Shown: positions 14,972 to 23,459, counted from the first letter of the stretch. The stretch: 35,472 nucleotides of DNA from Burkholderiales bacterium UBA2459 (GCA_002342365.1 DDPV01000040.1:1-35472); one strand, 5' to 3'. Translations and numbers: made by a program. Notes: generated by a model from the sequence alone, not told the origin.

Positions 14972-16303
14972 ATGAAGATTGCGGTAGTCGGATCTGGCAT
15001 CAGCGGTCTGTCGGCAGCGTACAGGCTGGCAAAAACCCATCAGGTGGTGTTGTTCGAAGCCGAAGGACGGCTTGGAGGTCATACAAATACGGTAGATGTT
15101 CAACTTGATGGGATGGAGCAGGCGGTCGACACCGGCTTTCTGGTCTATAACGAAAAAACCTATCCCGAACTGATCGCGCTTTTCAAGCAGCTTGAGGTAC
15201 CCACTGCAGCGACCGATATGTCGTTTTCGGTATCGCGCGGTCCCCATCGCATGGAGTGGTGTGGCTCGGATCTCTCCGGATTGTTTGCTCAGAAAAGCCA
15301 TCTGCTGTCGCCGCGCTTTTGGGGCATGCTGCGCGATGTGCTGCGATTCAACCGGCAGGCGACTGCGCTGGCGCAAACGATGCTGGATGCTCCACCGGGT
15401 CAATCGCATGCCTTCGGTCATGCCACGCTGGATCAACCCCTGGATGCATTTCTTTCCCGCGAGGGCTACGGTGAGGCTTTCACTGCCGACTATTTGTTGC
15501 CCATGGCAGCGGCGATCTGGTCTTGTCCGATGAAACAGATGCGCGAGTTTCCGCTTGGGACTTTTGTTCGCTTCTTCAACAACCACGGTTTGCTGCAGGT
15601 GAACAATCGGCCGCGCTGGTTCACGGTTGCAGGCGGTGCAAGGCAGTATGTGCAGAAAATGGCCAAACACATCGACGATGTTCGTTTGAACACGCCGGTA
15701 TGGTCTGTTGAGCAACGCGCCAATCCGGCAGGACAACTTCGCTTGCAAAGCGCGGCAGGCGATGAACTCTTCGACGCGGTGGTGCTCGCCTGTCACTCTG
15801 ACCAGAGCCTGCGAATGCTCAAAAACCCGCGACCGGCGCAGGCCCAGTTGCTCGCATCGATCCGCTATCAGGAAAACCGCGCCTGGCTTCATTGCGACAG
15901 CGCCCTGATGCCGCGTTCGCGCAAAGCCTGGGCTGCCTGGAATTACCTTTCCAAACAAGTGCGCGACGATGCCTCGCAACTTGATCAAACCGCAGTATCG
16001 GTCACCTATTGGCTCAACCGCTTGCAGCCACTGGCAATCAAAACCCCTTTGTTTGTCAGCCTCAACCCCTTACAAGAACCGCAAGCGGCAAGCTGCTTGC
16101 AGGTGATCGATTACGCCCATCCGGTTTTTGACCTGGCTGCTGTGCGTGCCCAGCGGCAATTGCCATCGATCCAGGGCGCAGACGGCGTCTGGCTTGCAGG
16201 AGCATGGACCGCGTTTGGCTTTCATGAGGACGGATTGCGTTCAGGACTTGCAGTGGCAAAAGCGATCGAACAGACGCCGCAAGTTCTTGGCTTGGCTGCA
16301 TAA
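14972..16303 (+). CDS. FAD/NAD(P)-binding amine-oxidase-like protein
   Basis: Flavoprotein of 443 residues. ATG 14972 is set by GGAGGG at 14959-14964. The dinucleotide fold is KIAVVGSGISGLSAAYRLAK with EAEGRLGGHTNTV, then GFLVYNEKTYPEL, YLLPMAAAIWSCP, QVNNRPRWFTVAGGARQYV and a C-terminal FAD motif GVWLAGAWTAFGFHEDGLRSG. Proteins of this type sit beside DUF1365 and cyclopropane-synthase-like genes in light- or singlet-oxygen-controlled clusters; a Rhodobacter relative is linked to furan fatty acid formation. The likely substrate is a membrane fatty acyl chain (inference). It begins the lipid part of the series. Confidence 0.88.
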   Translation: MKIAVVGSGISGLSAAYRLAKTHQVVLFEAEGRLGGHTNTVDVQLDGMEQAVDTGFLVYNEKTYPELIALFKQLEVPTAATDMSFSVSRGPHRMEWCGSDLSGLFAQKSHLLSPRFWGMLRDVLRFNRQATALAQTMLDAPPGQSHAFGHATLDQPLDAFLSREGYGEAFTADYLLPMAAAIWSCPMKQMREFPLGTFVRFFNNHGLLQVNNRPRWFTVAGGARQYVQKMAKHIDDVRLNTPVWSVEQRANPAGQLRLQSAAGDELFDAVVLACHSDQSLRMLKNPRPAQAQLLASIRYQENRAWLHCDSALMPRSRKAWAAWNYLSKQVRDDASQLDQTAVSVTYWLNRLQPLAIKTPLFVSLNPLQEPQAASCLQVIDYAHPVFDLAAVRAQRQLPSIQGADGVWLAGAWTAFGFHEDGLRSGLAVAKAIEQTPQVLGLAA

Positions 16304-16355
16304 GGCCAGGCGCTTGCTGCAAACCTCGCCACAAGCCGAAGCTGAGCGCAGGTCG

Positions 16356-17312
16356 ATGCCTTTGACCGAGCCAGAATGTTCCTGCTTTGTGGGCGAGGTT
16401 CGCCATAGGCGCCTTAAGCCCAGCGAGCACCAGTTTGCCTACCGAGGCTTTTTTTTCCGGCTCGATGCCGGTTTGCTCGATCCCGCGCTTCGCCCGCAAG
16501 CCCTCCGTTTGCGGCAGGCTGCAGACGCCGAAGCTTGCAGCACAACCGAGGGCGAAAAAGCGCTGTCAGTGCCCATCAAGCACGATCCATCGGATTCGCC
16601 CGAGCTTGGTTTGCGCTGGTTGCGACTGTTTGCGGTGAATCGGCCAGCCTTGATCAGCATGCACGCAAAAGACCACGGTGATCCGCAAGAAGGCCAGTCG
16701 CTTTCGCAATGGCTCTTTGGCCTGCTCAGCGAACATCAGGTGGCGCTGCCATCGCGGATTCGCCTTATTGCCTACCCCCGAGTTTTTGGCTACCAGTTCA
16801 AACCGGTGAGCTTTTGGTTATGCGAAGATCACGAGGGGCACTGCATCGCCATCATCGCCGAAGTGCGCAACACCTTTTCCGGACGCCATGCTTATGTGCT
16901 GACCGCCAGTCAGCTCGAGAAAGCGAAAACCCTCACGATGGCCGACCTGACGCAAGCAAGGCTTTCAAACGGGCAAACCCTGAGCACAAAAAAGTGCTTC
17001 ACCGTTTCTCCCTTTTGTACGATATCGGGATCGTATCGATTTCGTTTTTATAACTCCGAAGCACGCAGCCTCTCGCGCATCGAATACTACGACGACAAAG
17101 GCCTTTTGCTGATCACCTCGATGTGCGGCGAACGCCTGAACCTTCAAACAAGCAGCTTGCTTGCGCTGGCGCTTGACATACCCTGGCAGAGCCTGCTGGT
17201 CAGTTTTCGGATTCACTGGCAAGCACTCAGGCTATGGCTCAAAAAAGTGCCCTTTTACGGCGCCCAACAAACACCCACTCCGCCTCAATCCTCTCCAAGC
17301 CAAGGAACATGA
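16356..17312 (+). CDS. DUF1365 family protein
   Basis: 318-residue protein of unknown biochemical function. ATG 16356 places the conserved FVGEVRHRRLKPSEHQFAYR about 10 residues from the start, as usual for the family; the in-frame stretch upstream overlaps the preceding gene. Other family segments are IRLIAYPRVFGYQFKPVSFWLCED, IIAEVRNTFSGRHAYVL, KKCFTVSPF, YRFRF and LLLITSMCGER. DUF1365 genes nearly always lie between the amine oxidase and the cyclopropane-synthase-like gene, so it probably works in the same lipid pathway. The last bases overlap the next start (ATGA). Confidence 0.92.
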   Translation: MPLTEPECSCFVGEVRHRRLKPSEHQFAYRGFFFRLDAGLLDPALRPQALRLRQAADAEACSTTEGEKALSVPIKHDPSDSPELGLRWLRLFAVNRPALISMHAKDHGDPQEGQSLSQWLFGLLSEHQVALPSRIRLIAYPRVFGYQFKPVSFWLCEDHEGHCIAIIAEVRNTFSGRHAYVLTASQLEKAKTLTMADLTQARLSNGQTLSTKKCFTVSPFCTISGSYRFRFYNSEARSLSRIEYYDDKGLLLITSMCGERLNLQTSSLLALALDIPWQSLLVSFRIHWQALRLWLKKVPFYGAQQTPTPPQSSPSQGT

Positions 17313-18682
17313 GTACCGAACACCCGTTATCTGCTCTGCCTGTGACATTAGCTCAGCCATCGAGTGCGCATACCGCAAGACCAGCCAAGCACGAGCGCAT
17401 CCCTTACCGCGCAAGCATCGGGCTCGCGCTTTTGCGCAGGGCCAGGCTGGGCTGCCTTATTTTGCGGGACCCCAGTGGCGAAGAGCATCGATTCGGCAGG
17501 CAAGAGCCGCCCGCCGGCGCAACGTCTGAAGCTGAGCCGGCGCTTTGGATTTTGCGCGATTGGTCGGTCTTTGATCGCGCCTTGACCCGCGGCGACGTTG
17601 GCTTTGGCGAATGCTGGATGGAAGGCCTCTGGGATAGTCCGGATCCAGCCGCGGTGCTGCGCTTCATGCTCATGAACCGGGAATCGCTGGACCAGGGCAT
17701 TTACGGTACCTGGATTGGCCAGTGGGTCGATCGACTGCGGCACCTGCTCAGGCGAAACAGCCGCAGCGGCTCTCGACGCAATATCCAGGCGCACTATGAC
17801 CTTGGGAATGACTTCTACCGGCTTTGGCTTGACCCGAGCATGACTTACTCAAGCGCCATGCGCAGTGCGCACGCGGATGAACAAAGAGGTAGCAGCAGCG
17901 AGCACGCACAGTCCAAGGATGGCTGCAAGCTTGCCCCCTGCGTCGTGCCGATTGACGCGCTTGAAATTGCGCAACACCGGAAGTACGAAACCATCCTTGA
18001 TGCGCTTGCGCTTGCACCAGGCTCATCGGTGCTTGAAATCGGTTGCGGCTGGGGCGGCTTTGCCCTGAGGGCACGCCGTCGCGATTTGCATATGAAATGC
18101 CTCACGCTGTCTTCAGAGCAACTTCGTTATGCACAAGAGCTGCATCAGGTCGAGCAAACGCGTCAGGGCAGCGGCTTTGGAAGCGCCAGATTCTGTCTGC
18201 AGGATTATCGTGATGAGCAAGACCACTACGACGGCATTGTGTCGATCGAAATGTTTGAGGCAGTCGGCGAGGCCTACTGGGACAGTTACTTCGCGCGCAT
18301 CCGCCACTGCTTGAAGCCTGGCGCAAAGGCCGTTATTCAAAGCATCACGATTGATGAAAAGTATTTTCAACGTTATCGGGCCGGAACTGATTTCATTCAA
18401 CAGTATATTTTTCCCGGCGGCATGTTGCCGTCGCCCGAAAGGCTGATCGCAGTGGCTCATGCACAGGGCTTGAAGCTTTGCGACAGCCTGCGCTTTGGCG
18501 CTGATTACGCCTGGACGCTAGCGCGCTGGCATGAGCGCTTTATCGCTGCCGATGCGCAGGTGCGCGCGCTTGGCTACGATGAACGCTTCATCCGTATGTG
18601 GCGCTTTTATCTCGCATACTGCGAAGCGGGCTTTGCCGAAGGCGGCACCGACGTGATGCAGTTCAGTTTTACCCGAGCTTGA
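17309..18682 (+). CDS. cfa: Cyclopropane-fatty-acyl-phospholipid synthase-like methyltransferase
   Basis: SAM-dependent methyltransferase of 457 residues acting on double bonds in membrane phospholipid chains. AHYDLGNDFYRLWLDPSMTYS (161-181), SAM loop VLEIGCGWGGFALRA (241-254), MFEAVGEAYWDSYF and FPGGMLPS are clear. Of the five bicarbonate-site residues of E. coli Cfa, Glu239, Ile268 and Tyr317 are kept (Glu317, Ile346, Tyr400) but Cys139 is Ser182 and His266 is Gln344. An insert near 184-217 carries two Cys. ATG 17309 overlaps the DUF1365 stop and has AAGGA just upstream. The product may be a methyl-branched or methylene acid rather than a cyclopropane. Confidence 0.9.
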   Translation: MSTEHPLSALPVTLAQPSSAHTARPAKHERIPYRASIGLALLRRARLGCLILRDPSGEEHRFGRQEPPAGATSEAEPALWILRDWSVFDRALTRGDVGFGECWMEGLWDSPDPAAVLRFMLMNRESLDQGIYGTWIGQWVDRLRHLLRRNSRSGSRRNIQAHYDLGNDFYRLWLDPSMTYSSAMRSAHADEQRGSSSEHAQSKDGCKLAPCVVPIDALEIAQHRKYETILDALALAPGSSVLEIGCGWGGFALRARRRDLHMKCLTLSSEQLRYAQELHQVEQTRQGSGFGSARFCLQDYRDEQDHYDGIVSIEMFEAVGEAYWDSYFARIRHCLKPGAKAVIQSITIDEKYFQRYRAGTDFIQQYIFPGGMLPSPERLIAVAHAQGLKLCDSLRFGADYAWTLARWHERFIAADAQVRALGYDERFIRMWRFYLAYCEAGFAEGGTDVMQFSFTRA

Positions 18683-18741
18683 GCGATCAGCGCAGCAACA
18701 GCCCTTTGAACCGATGATCGGCCTTAGCTGAGGAATCGACG

Positions 18742-19356
18742 ATGGCTGAAACCTCGTTTCTTGCGCGTCGCCGTTGGGTCGAACAATGCCTTTGTTTTGG
18801 CCTCGGCCTGCAAAGCCTCGCGCAAAGCGGCCTGGCTCATGGGTCGGCCGGCGAGAAAGGCCTGCAGCCTTGGTCGATGGCGCAAAGCCTCCAATGGTTC
18901 GAAGAGCAAGGCCTCAAGTTTCGATTGCGAGGGCAGGCAACGATGCGCTGGTTTGGCCTTTCCTTGTACGATGCAAGGCTTTGGACCTTCGAGTCCTTCG
19001 ACCCTGGCGCCTGGGCGACTCAGCGCTTTGCGCTCGAGCTGATTTATACCCGGGCCTTTGAAGGCGCGAAAATTGCGCAAGCCTCTCTTGAGCTGATGCA
19101 AGCGCAATACGGTAAAAACGCCGAACGTGATCGTCAATGGCTCGCCTGGATGCAACAAAGCTTTCCCGATATTCAGGCCAAAGAGCGCTTGCTAGGAATT
19201 CATCGGGAAGCCGGCGCGGGCTGCCGCTTCATCCACAATCGGCAGCTACGCATGGATCTTAATGACGCCGCCTTTGCAAAAGCTTTTTTTGGCATTTGGC
19301 TCGACCCTCGGACCACCGAACCCGCACTTCGCAAAAGCCTGATCGGTGAGGCCTGA
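18742..19356 (+). CDS. Chalcone isomerase-like protein
   Basis: 204-residue protein with the bacterial chalcone-isomerase-like fold: GLKFRLRGQATMRWFGLSLYDARLW, FALELIYTRAFEGAKIAQASLELM and FFGIWLDPRTTEPALRKSLIG. The N-terminus (RRRWVEQCLCFGLGLQSLAQSGLAHG) looks like a signal peptide, suggesting an envelope location. Relatives bind fatty acids rather than flavonoids, and no flavonoid genes are nearby, so lipid binding is the better guess. The stop overlaps the next gene (TGATG). The 59-base gap after the methyltransferase holds no obvious promoter. Confidence 0.8.
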   Translation: MAETSFLARRRWVEQCLCFGLGLQSLAQSGLAHGSAGEKGLQPWSMAQSLQWFEEQGLKFRLRGQATMRWFGLSLYDARLWTFESFDPGAWATQRFALELIYTRAFEGAKIAQASLELMQAQYGKNAERDRQWLAWMQQSFPDIQAKERLLGIHREAGAGCRFIHNRQLRMDLNDAAFAKAFFGIWLDPRTTEPALRKSLIGEA

Positions 19357-20618
19357 TGAAGCCAATGCTGTGGCGTTATGCCAGCATGCGGTTGCCGCTT
19401 GCCCTTCTTGAGTTACCGCTTTATGTGCTGCTACCCAAGCTTTACAGCGAACTGCTGCCGCTTAGCGTGGTGGGACTGATGTTGCTTGCAGCCCGCAGCC
19501 TCGACGCTTTGGCCGATCCATGGCTTGGCAGGCGCTGGGACCTGCAAAGCGCAGCGAGCCTTGGGCCGCTGCGCGGCATCGCCTGGCAAGCTTTAGCCTT
19601 CGCGAGCACGGTCTTTGTTGTGGGTTTTTTGCTTTTGCTCTGGTGGCCGACGCTTGCCGATCGTTATGCGCTTGATCCGATTTGGAGCGGCCTGGTTCTA
19701 GCGATCGGATCGGTACTCACCTACCTCGCGTATTCGCTTTGCACAATCGTGTATCAAAGTTGGGGTGCGGCACTGGCCCGCAATAATGCTGAGCGAAGCC
19801 GTTATGCCCTTAGCCGCGAAGCGGTCGGACTGCTTGGTGTGATCGTTATATCGATCTTCGTACAAGCACAATCATGGTTTGAAAAACTCGTCATCAGCCT
19901 GATGCTAGTGCTGTTTTCGATGCTTGCGCTTGCGCTTTTTCGGGGGCTTGCGTATCCGAGGCAAGTTCGCAGTCGAGAGCCCGAAGCGCGCGATTTTCAC
20001 GCCATCACACTATGGCAGTGCCACCCGCTTCGGCATTTGTTCATCTGCTATATGTTGAGTGCGATCGCTGCGGCGATTCCTGCTACGCTGATCTTGTTTT
20101 TCGTCGACAAGGTTCTGAACGCACCCGATGCAGCCCCCTGGTTTTTAGCGCTCTATTTTCTGAGTGCTGCTGCGGGGCTTCCGCTTTGGTCAAAGCTCAG
20201 CGATCGGCTCGGACACAGCAGCTGCTGGCTGCTTGCGATGGGGGTGGCGATTTGCGCTTTTGCTTTTTGCCTGGGACTTGATGAAGCTGACATTGTCGCT
20301 TACGGGCTGGTCTGCGTGGTCACCGGTTTGGCACTGGGCGGGGACGTGGCCATGCCTTGGGCGATTCTTGCGCGATTGATTCAAGAGCAACAAGCCAAGA
20401 TGCCGCAAGCCATGCCGATTGCTGGCCGCTGCATCGGCTACTGGACGCTGGTTGGCAAACTCAATCTCGCGCTGGCCGCTGGCATTGCCCTGCCGCTTTG
20501 GCAGTGGCTTGGTGCAGACGCACAGTCGCTAAGCTGGATTTACGCAGGCCTGCCCTGTTTACTGAAGACCTTGTCACTGCTGTGGCTCCTCAGATGCCGC
20601 CGGAGCCAGGCCTTATGA
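19356..20618 (+). CDS. MFS_2 (GPH/MelB-like) membrane transporter
   Basis: 420-residue integral membrane protein with about 12 hydrophobic segments. The MelB-like signature near the start is LLAARSLDALADPWLGRRWD; ALARNNAERSRYALSREAVGLLGV and ALGGDVAMPWAILARLIQEQQ also fit MFS_2. Related members of the superfamily move lysophospholipids as well as sugars, and every neighbour is lipid-related, so lipid movement across the inner membrane is plausible but unproven. ATG 19356 overlaps the stop of the chalcone-isomerase-like gene by one base. Confidence 0.87.
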   Translation: MKPMLWRYASMRLPLALLELPLYVLLPKLYSELLPLSVVGLMLLAARSLDALADPWLGRRWDLQSAASLGPLRGIAWQALAFASTVFVVGFLLLLWWPTLADRYALDPIWSGLVLAIGSVLTYLAYSLCTIVYQSWGAALARNNAERSRYALSREAVGLLGVIVISIFVQAQSWFEKLVISLMLVLFSMLALALFRGLAYPRQVRSREPEARDFHAITLWQCHPLRHLFICYMLSAIAAAIPATLILFFVDKVLNAPDAAPWFLALYFLSAAAGLPLWSKLSDRLGHSSCWLLAMGVAICAFAFCLGLDEADIVAYGLVCVVTGLALGGDVAMPWAILARLIQEQQAKMPQAMPIAGRCIGYWTLVGKLNLALAAGIALPLWQWLGADAQSLSWIYAGLPCLLKTLSLLWLLRCRRSQAL

Positions 20619-20629
20619 AGGAGCGATCG

Positions 20630-21160
20630 ATGAAAGCGATGTATCTGAAGTTTCTTGTTTGCATCAGCCTGATGCTTAGCGCCTGCTCGAGTGTGGATGT
20701 GCAGCACTATCGCAGCGAACAACCCAAGCTTGAACTTGCCCGCTATCTCAACGGCGATTTACGCGCTTGGGGGATGTTTTCCGACCGCTTTGGCGAGGTG
20801 GTCAAGCGCTTTGAGGTGCGGCTCAAAGGTCGCTGGGATGGGAAAAAGGGCGTGCTCGAAGAGGATTTCGTTTATAGCGATGGGTCAAAACAGCGTCGCG
20901 TCTGGCAGATCGAGGAAATCGGCCCGGGTCAGTACAGAGGTCGGGCTGAGGACGTGGTCGGTGAAGCCATCGGGGAGGCCTCGGGCAACGCCTTGCGTTG
21001 GCGCTACACCTTGGCGCTACCTGTTGACGGGCGAGTCTGGCATGTGCAGTTTGATGACTGGATGTTCCTGATTAATGATCAGGTAATGATTAACCGCGCG
21101 AAAATGTCCAAGTTCGGTATTGAGCTTGGTGAAGTGACTTTGTCGTTTGTCAAGGATTGA
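20630..21160 (+). CDS. DUF3833 lipoprotein
   Basis: 176-residue lipoprotein. ATG 20630 is set by AAGGAG (20618-20623) six bases upstream; the in-frame stretch before it overlaps the transporter gene. A lipobox LMLSACSS gives Cys19 as the acylated residue. The DUF3833 body includes DLRAWGMFSDRFGEVVKRFEV, LEEDFVYSDGSKQRRVW, YRGRAEDVVGEAIGEASGNALRWRY and DWMFLINDQVMINRA. The lipocalin-like architecture suggests it binds or ferries the modified lipid at the outer membrane (inference). Function is not established for the family. Confidence 0.88.
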   Translation: MKAMYLKFLVCISLMLSACSSVDVQHYRSEQPKLELARYLNGDLRAWGMFSDRFGEVVKRFEVRLKGRWDGKKGVLEEDFVYSDGSKQRRVWQIEEIGPGQYRGRAEDVVGEAIGEASGNALRWRYTLALPVDGRVWHVQFDDWMFLINDQVMINRAKMSKFGIELGEVTLSFVKD

Positions 21161-21966
21161 CCTTGAATCCACCCATTCGATCCTGGCGGGGTTTGCGGGT
21201 TTGGATCATTGGCGCATCCTCAGGCATCGGTGCTGCGCTTGCGCATGAACTCTCACGACAAGGCGCAGAGCTGATCCTCAGTGCACGAAGGCTTGAGGCG
21301 ATGCAAGGGCTCGGGCTAAGCAAGGCCAAGCTGATCAGACTCGATGTTTGTGATCCACAGCGGCTTGCCGAGGTTTGTGGCGAGCTTTTGGCAAGCGACG
21401 GTGTTGACCTTGTCGTGTGGATGGCCGGGATTTACAGGCCCTTGAGCAGCGCAAGCTACAAGCTTGAAGACGCTCTTGACATGACCAGGACCAATTATGT
21501 GGCTTTGCTCTATGCTCTCGAGCATTTATTGCCCTATTTTTTGAATCGATCGCAGAAGCATCCGAAGGCAAGCGGCGGGCTTGCGATTGTCTCGAGTGTG
21601 GCTGGCTTTCGCGGGCTTCCCAAGGCGCTTGCCTACGGGCCGACTAAGGCCGCACTGAGCCATCTGGCAGAAGTCCTGCATCTTGAACTCGCGCCCCAAG
21701 GAATTGGCGTTTGGGTGATTCATCCGGGATTTGTCCAGACGCCTGCAACTGCAATCAACGACTTCACCATGCCGGCGCTCATCAGCGCCGAGCAAGCAGC
21801 GCTTGAGATTGCAGGCGGATTACAAAAAGCGGCCTTTGAGATTCATTTTCCGCGTCGCTTTACTTATCTGATGAAGGCGCTGCGCTTGCTGCCCGATCGA
21901 ATTTACTTTCCACTGCTTCGCCGTGCGCTCGGCCCGACTGGCAGCGTTGCCGCAAAAAAGCCATGA
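21157..21966 (+). CDS. Short-chain dehydrogenase/reductase
   Basis: NAD(P)-dependent oxidoreductase of 269 residues. Cofactor loop GASSGIGAAL at 19-28, MAGIYRPLSSASY in place of the NAG motif, the catalytic Ser in VSSVAGFRG and the Tyr-x3-Lys in YGPTKAALSHL are present. TTG 21157 overlaps the DUF3833 stop (TTGA) and leads directly into the nucleotide-binding strand RVWIIGASSG. SDRs are regular members of this type of cluster and may reduce or oxidise the lipid intermediate. The stop overlaps the next start (ATGA). Confidence 0.9.
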   Translation: MTLNPPIRSWRGLRVWIIGASSGIGAALAHELSRQGAELILSARRLEAMQGLGLSKAKLIRLDVCDPQRLAEVCGELLASDGVDLVVWMAGIYRPLSSASYKLEDALDMTRTNYVALLYALEHLLPYFLNRSQKHPKASGGLAIVSSVAGFRGLPKALAYGPTKAALSHLAEVLHLELAPQGIGVWVIHPGFVQTPATAINDFTMPALISAEQAALEIAGGLQKAAFEIHFPRRFTYLMKALRLLPDRIYFPLLRRALGPTGSVAAKKP

Positions 21967-22484
21967 ATCAAGCAAGGCCCGCGGTTGACGACGCCGCCAG
22001 TCAGCGACTTGCGCTGCGCCTTTCCGAGATCAGGCATTTCTTTGAAACCCTCAACCCTGCAAAACTGGACCAACTTGCGCTGCTTTACAGCGCGCAAGCG
22101 CGCTTTAAGGATCCCTTTCAGTCGGTGCAAGGGCTTGACGCCATCCGCGCGGTTTTTGAGCACATGTTCAGGGTGCAGCCATCCTCGCGCTTTGTGGTCC
22201 TTAGCATCGTTCAATCGCAGGCTGCCCCGTTCGCCGATCCACCCGTGGCCAATCTAGGCGGCGAGCAAGCGCTTCAAGCGCAATGTTGCCTGCGCTGGCA
22301 ATACTGGCTTGAACTGGCAGGCAAACCCGCTTGCATCGAGGGTTGTTCCTGGCTAATCCTTGATGAGGAGGGCAAGATCGCCGAGCATCGGGATTACTGG
22401 GATGCGGCTGAAGAACTGTATGAAAAAATCCCTTTGCTGCGCTGGCTTATGCGCTGGCTCAGGCGCAAAATTGCCTCAGGCTGA
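21963..22484 (+). CDS. NTF2-like (SnoaL/DUF2358-type) protein
   Basis: 173-residue soluble protein with an NTF2-like fold: LRLSEIRHFFETLNPAKLDQLALLY, ARFKDPFQSVQGLDAIRAVFEHMF, LRWQYWLELAGKPACIEG and KIAEHRDYWDAAEELYEKIPLL. Such domains bind small hydrophobic ligands or act as isomerases. It is the last gene of the coupled series (ATGA overlap with the SDR) and is followed by the 32-bp palindrome, which fits the end of a transcription unit. Confidence 0.82.
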   Translation: MNQARPAVDDAASQRLALRLSEIRHFFETLNPAKLDQLALLYSAQARFKDPFQSVQGLDAIRAVFEHMFRVQPSSRFVVLSIVQSQAAPFADPPVANLGGEQALQAQCCLRWQYWLELAGKPACIEGCSWLILDEEGKIAEHRDYWDAAEELYEKIPLLRWLMRWLRRKIASG

Positions 22485-22500
22485 TAGACTCAGATCGTCA

Positions 22501-22532
22501 GGCTGCAAACGAGCGATCGCTCGTTTGCAGCC
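22501..22532. terminator. 32-bp perfect palindrome, possible terminator
   Basis: GGCTGCAAACGAGCGA (22501-22516) and its exact reverse complement follow each other without a spacer. In RNA it would form a long stem closing on a tiny GATC-centred loop. It lies 17 bases after the NTF2-like stop. No T-run follows on the plus strand (AGCCCTTA), so an intrinsic terminator of ordinary type is not proven; a dimeric protein-binding site is also possible. Confidence 0.6.
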
Positions 22533-22556
22533 AGCCCTTAGCCGCGGAGTTTACGC

Positions 22557-23459
22557 ATGCTATACCCGGAATTGTTTCGATCACTTGAGTCGGTCCGCTG
22601 GTCGATGGAAAGTGATATTCCCTGGAATTGTTTCGATGCCGGGCTTTTGTCTGAGGAACAGGCCCAGACGATCAAGATGAACGCGATCACCGAGTGGGCA
22701 GCGCTACCTGCGACCGAAATGTTTTTGCGCGACAACCGTCACGACAGCGACTTCTCAGCGTTTATGTCGGTCTGGTTTTTCGAAGAGCAAAAGCATGCCC
22801 TGGTGCTGATGGAGTACTTGCGTCGATTCCGCCCCGAACTTGTGCCTAGCGAAGGCGAACTGCATGCGGTGCGTTTCGAGTTTGATCCGGCGCCGCCGCT
22901 TGAGACTTTGATGTTGCATTTTTGCGGCGAGATCAGACTCAATCACTGGTACAGACGCGCAGCCGAATGGCACACCGAGCCAGTGATCAAGCATATCTAC
23001 GAAGTGATTTCGCGCGATGAGGCTCGCCATGGCGGCGCTTATCTGCAATACATGCGTCGGGCAATCGGTCAAATGGGCGACCAGGCAAGAAGCGCTTTTG
23101 CAAAAATCGGCGTCTTGATGGCAAGCGCCAAACGCCAGAGCAAAGCGCTGCATCCCACCAATTTGCATGTCAACAAGGACTTGTTTCCGAAAGACACGAT
23201 TCAGAGTCGGCTACCGGATCCGAGCTGGCTTGAGCGCTGGCTCGATCAGCAAATCAGCTTCGATGCCCAATGGGAGGACAAGGTGGTGGGGCGGATCTTG
23301 CACAATCTCTCCTTGCTTTTTGGCAAGTCCTTCGCCAGCGTTCAGGAACTGAACCGCTACCGCAAGGAGCTCGGGCGGGCCGCCAGCGACAAGCTCGGTG
23401 CTGCAGGTGACAAGCTGGGTCCAGCAGGCGACAAACTTGGCGCGGCCGGCGCGCTTTGA
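22557..23459 (+). CDS. Ferritin-like diiron protein
   Basis: 300-residue protein with the iron-ligand pattern of R2-like or acyl-ACP-desaturase-like four-helix bundles: Glu46, Glu77-x-x-His80 (FFEEQKH), Glu125, Glu155-x-x-His158 (RDEARHGG). Substrate unknown. ATG 22557 follows GGAG by seven bases. Orthologues beside rfaE2 are common in Burkholderiales. Position after the lipid series could hint at fatty acid oxidation, but the palindrome separates them. The last residues are three copies of a 7-residue DKLGxAG repeat, and the gene end overlaps the rfaE2 reading frame. Confidence 0.87.
   Translation: MLYPELFRSLESVRWSMESDIPWNCFDAGLLSEEQAQTIKMNAITEWAALPATEMFLRDNRHDSDFSAFMSVWFFEEQKHALVLMEYLRRFRPELVPSEGELHAVRFEFDPAPPLETLMLHFCGEIRLNHWYRRAAEWHTEPVIKHIYEVISRDEARHGGAYLQYMRRAIGQMGDQARSAFAKIGVLMASAKRQSKALHPTNLHVNKDLFPKDTIQSRLPDPSWLERWLDQQISFDAQWEDKVVGRILHNLSLLFGKSFASVQELNRYRKELGRAASDKLGAAGDKLGPAGDKLGAAGAL
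23388..23450. repeat. Three 21-bp tandem repeats at a gene overlap
   Basis: Units at 23388, 23409 and 23430 share GACAAGCTGGGTSCWGCAGG with third-position changes. They encode DKLGAAG, DKLGPAG and DKLGAAG at the C-terminus of the ferritin-like protein. In another frame they contain all candidate starts of rfaE2. A unit of 21 keeps both frames when copy number changes. Confidence 0.85.

Noticed and set aside
22501..22532. GCGATCGC centre as a cyanobacterial HIP1 element
   Set aside because: Gene content is betaproteobacterial and the octamer is only the centre of a longer palindrome.
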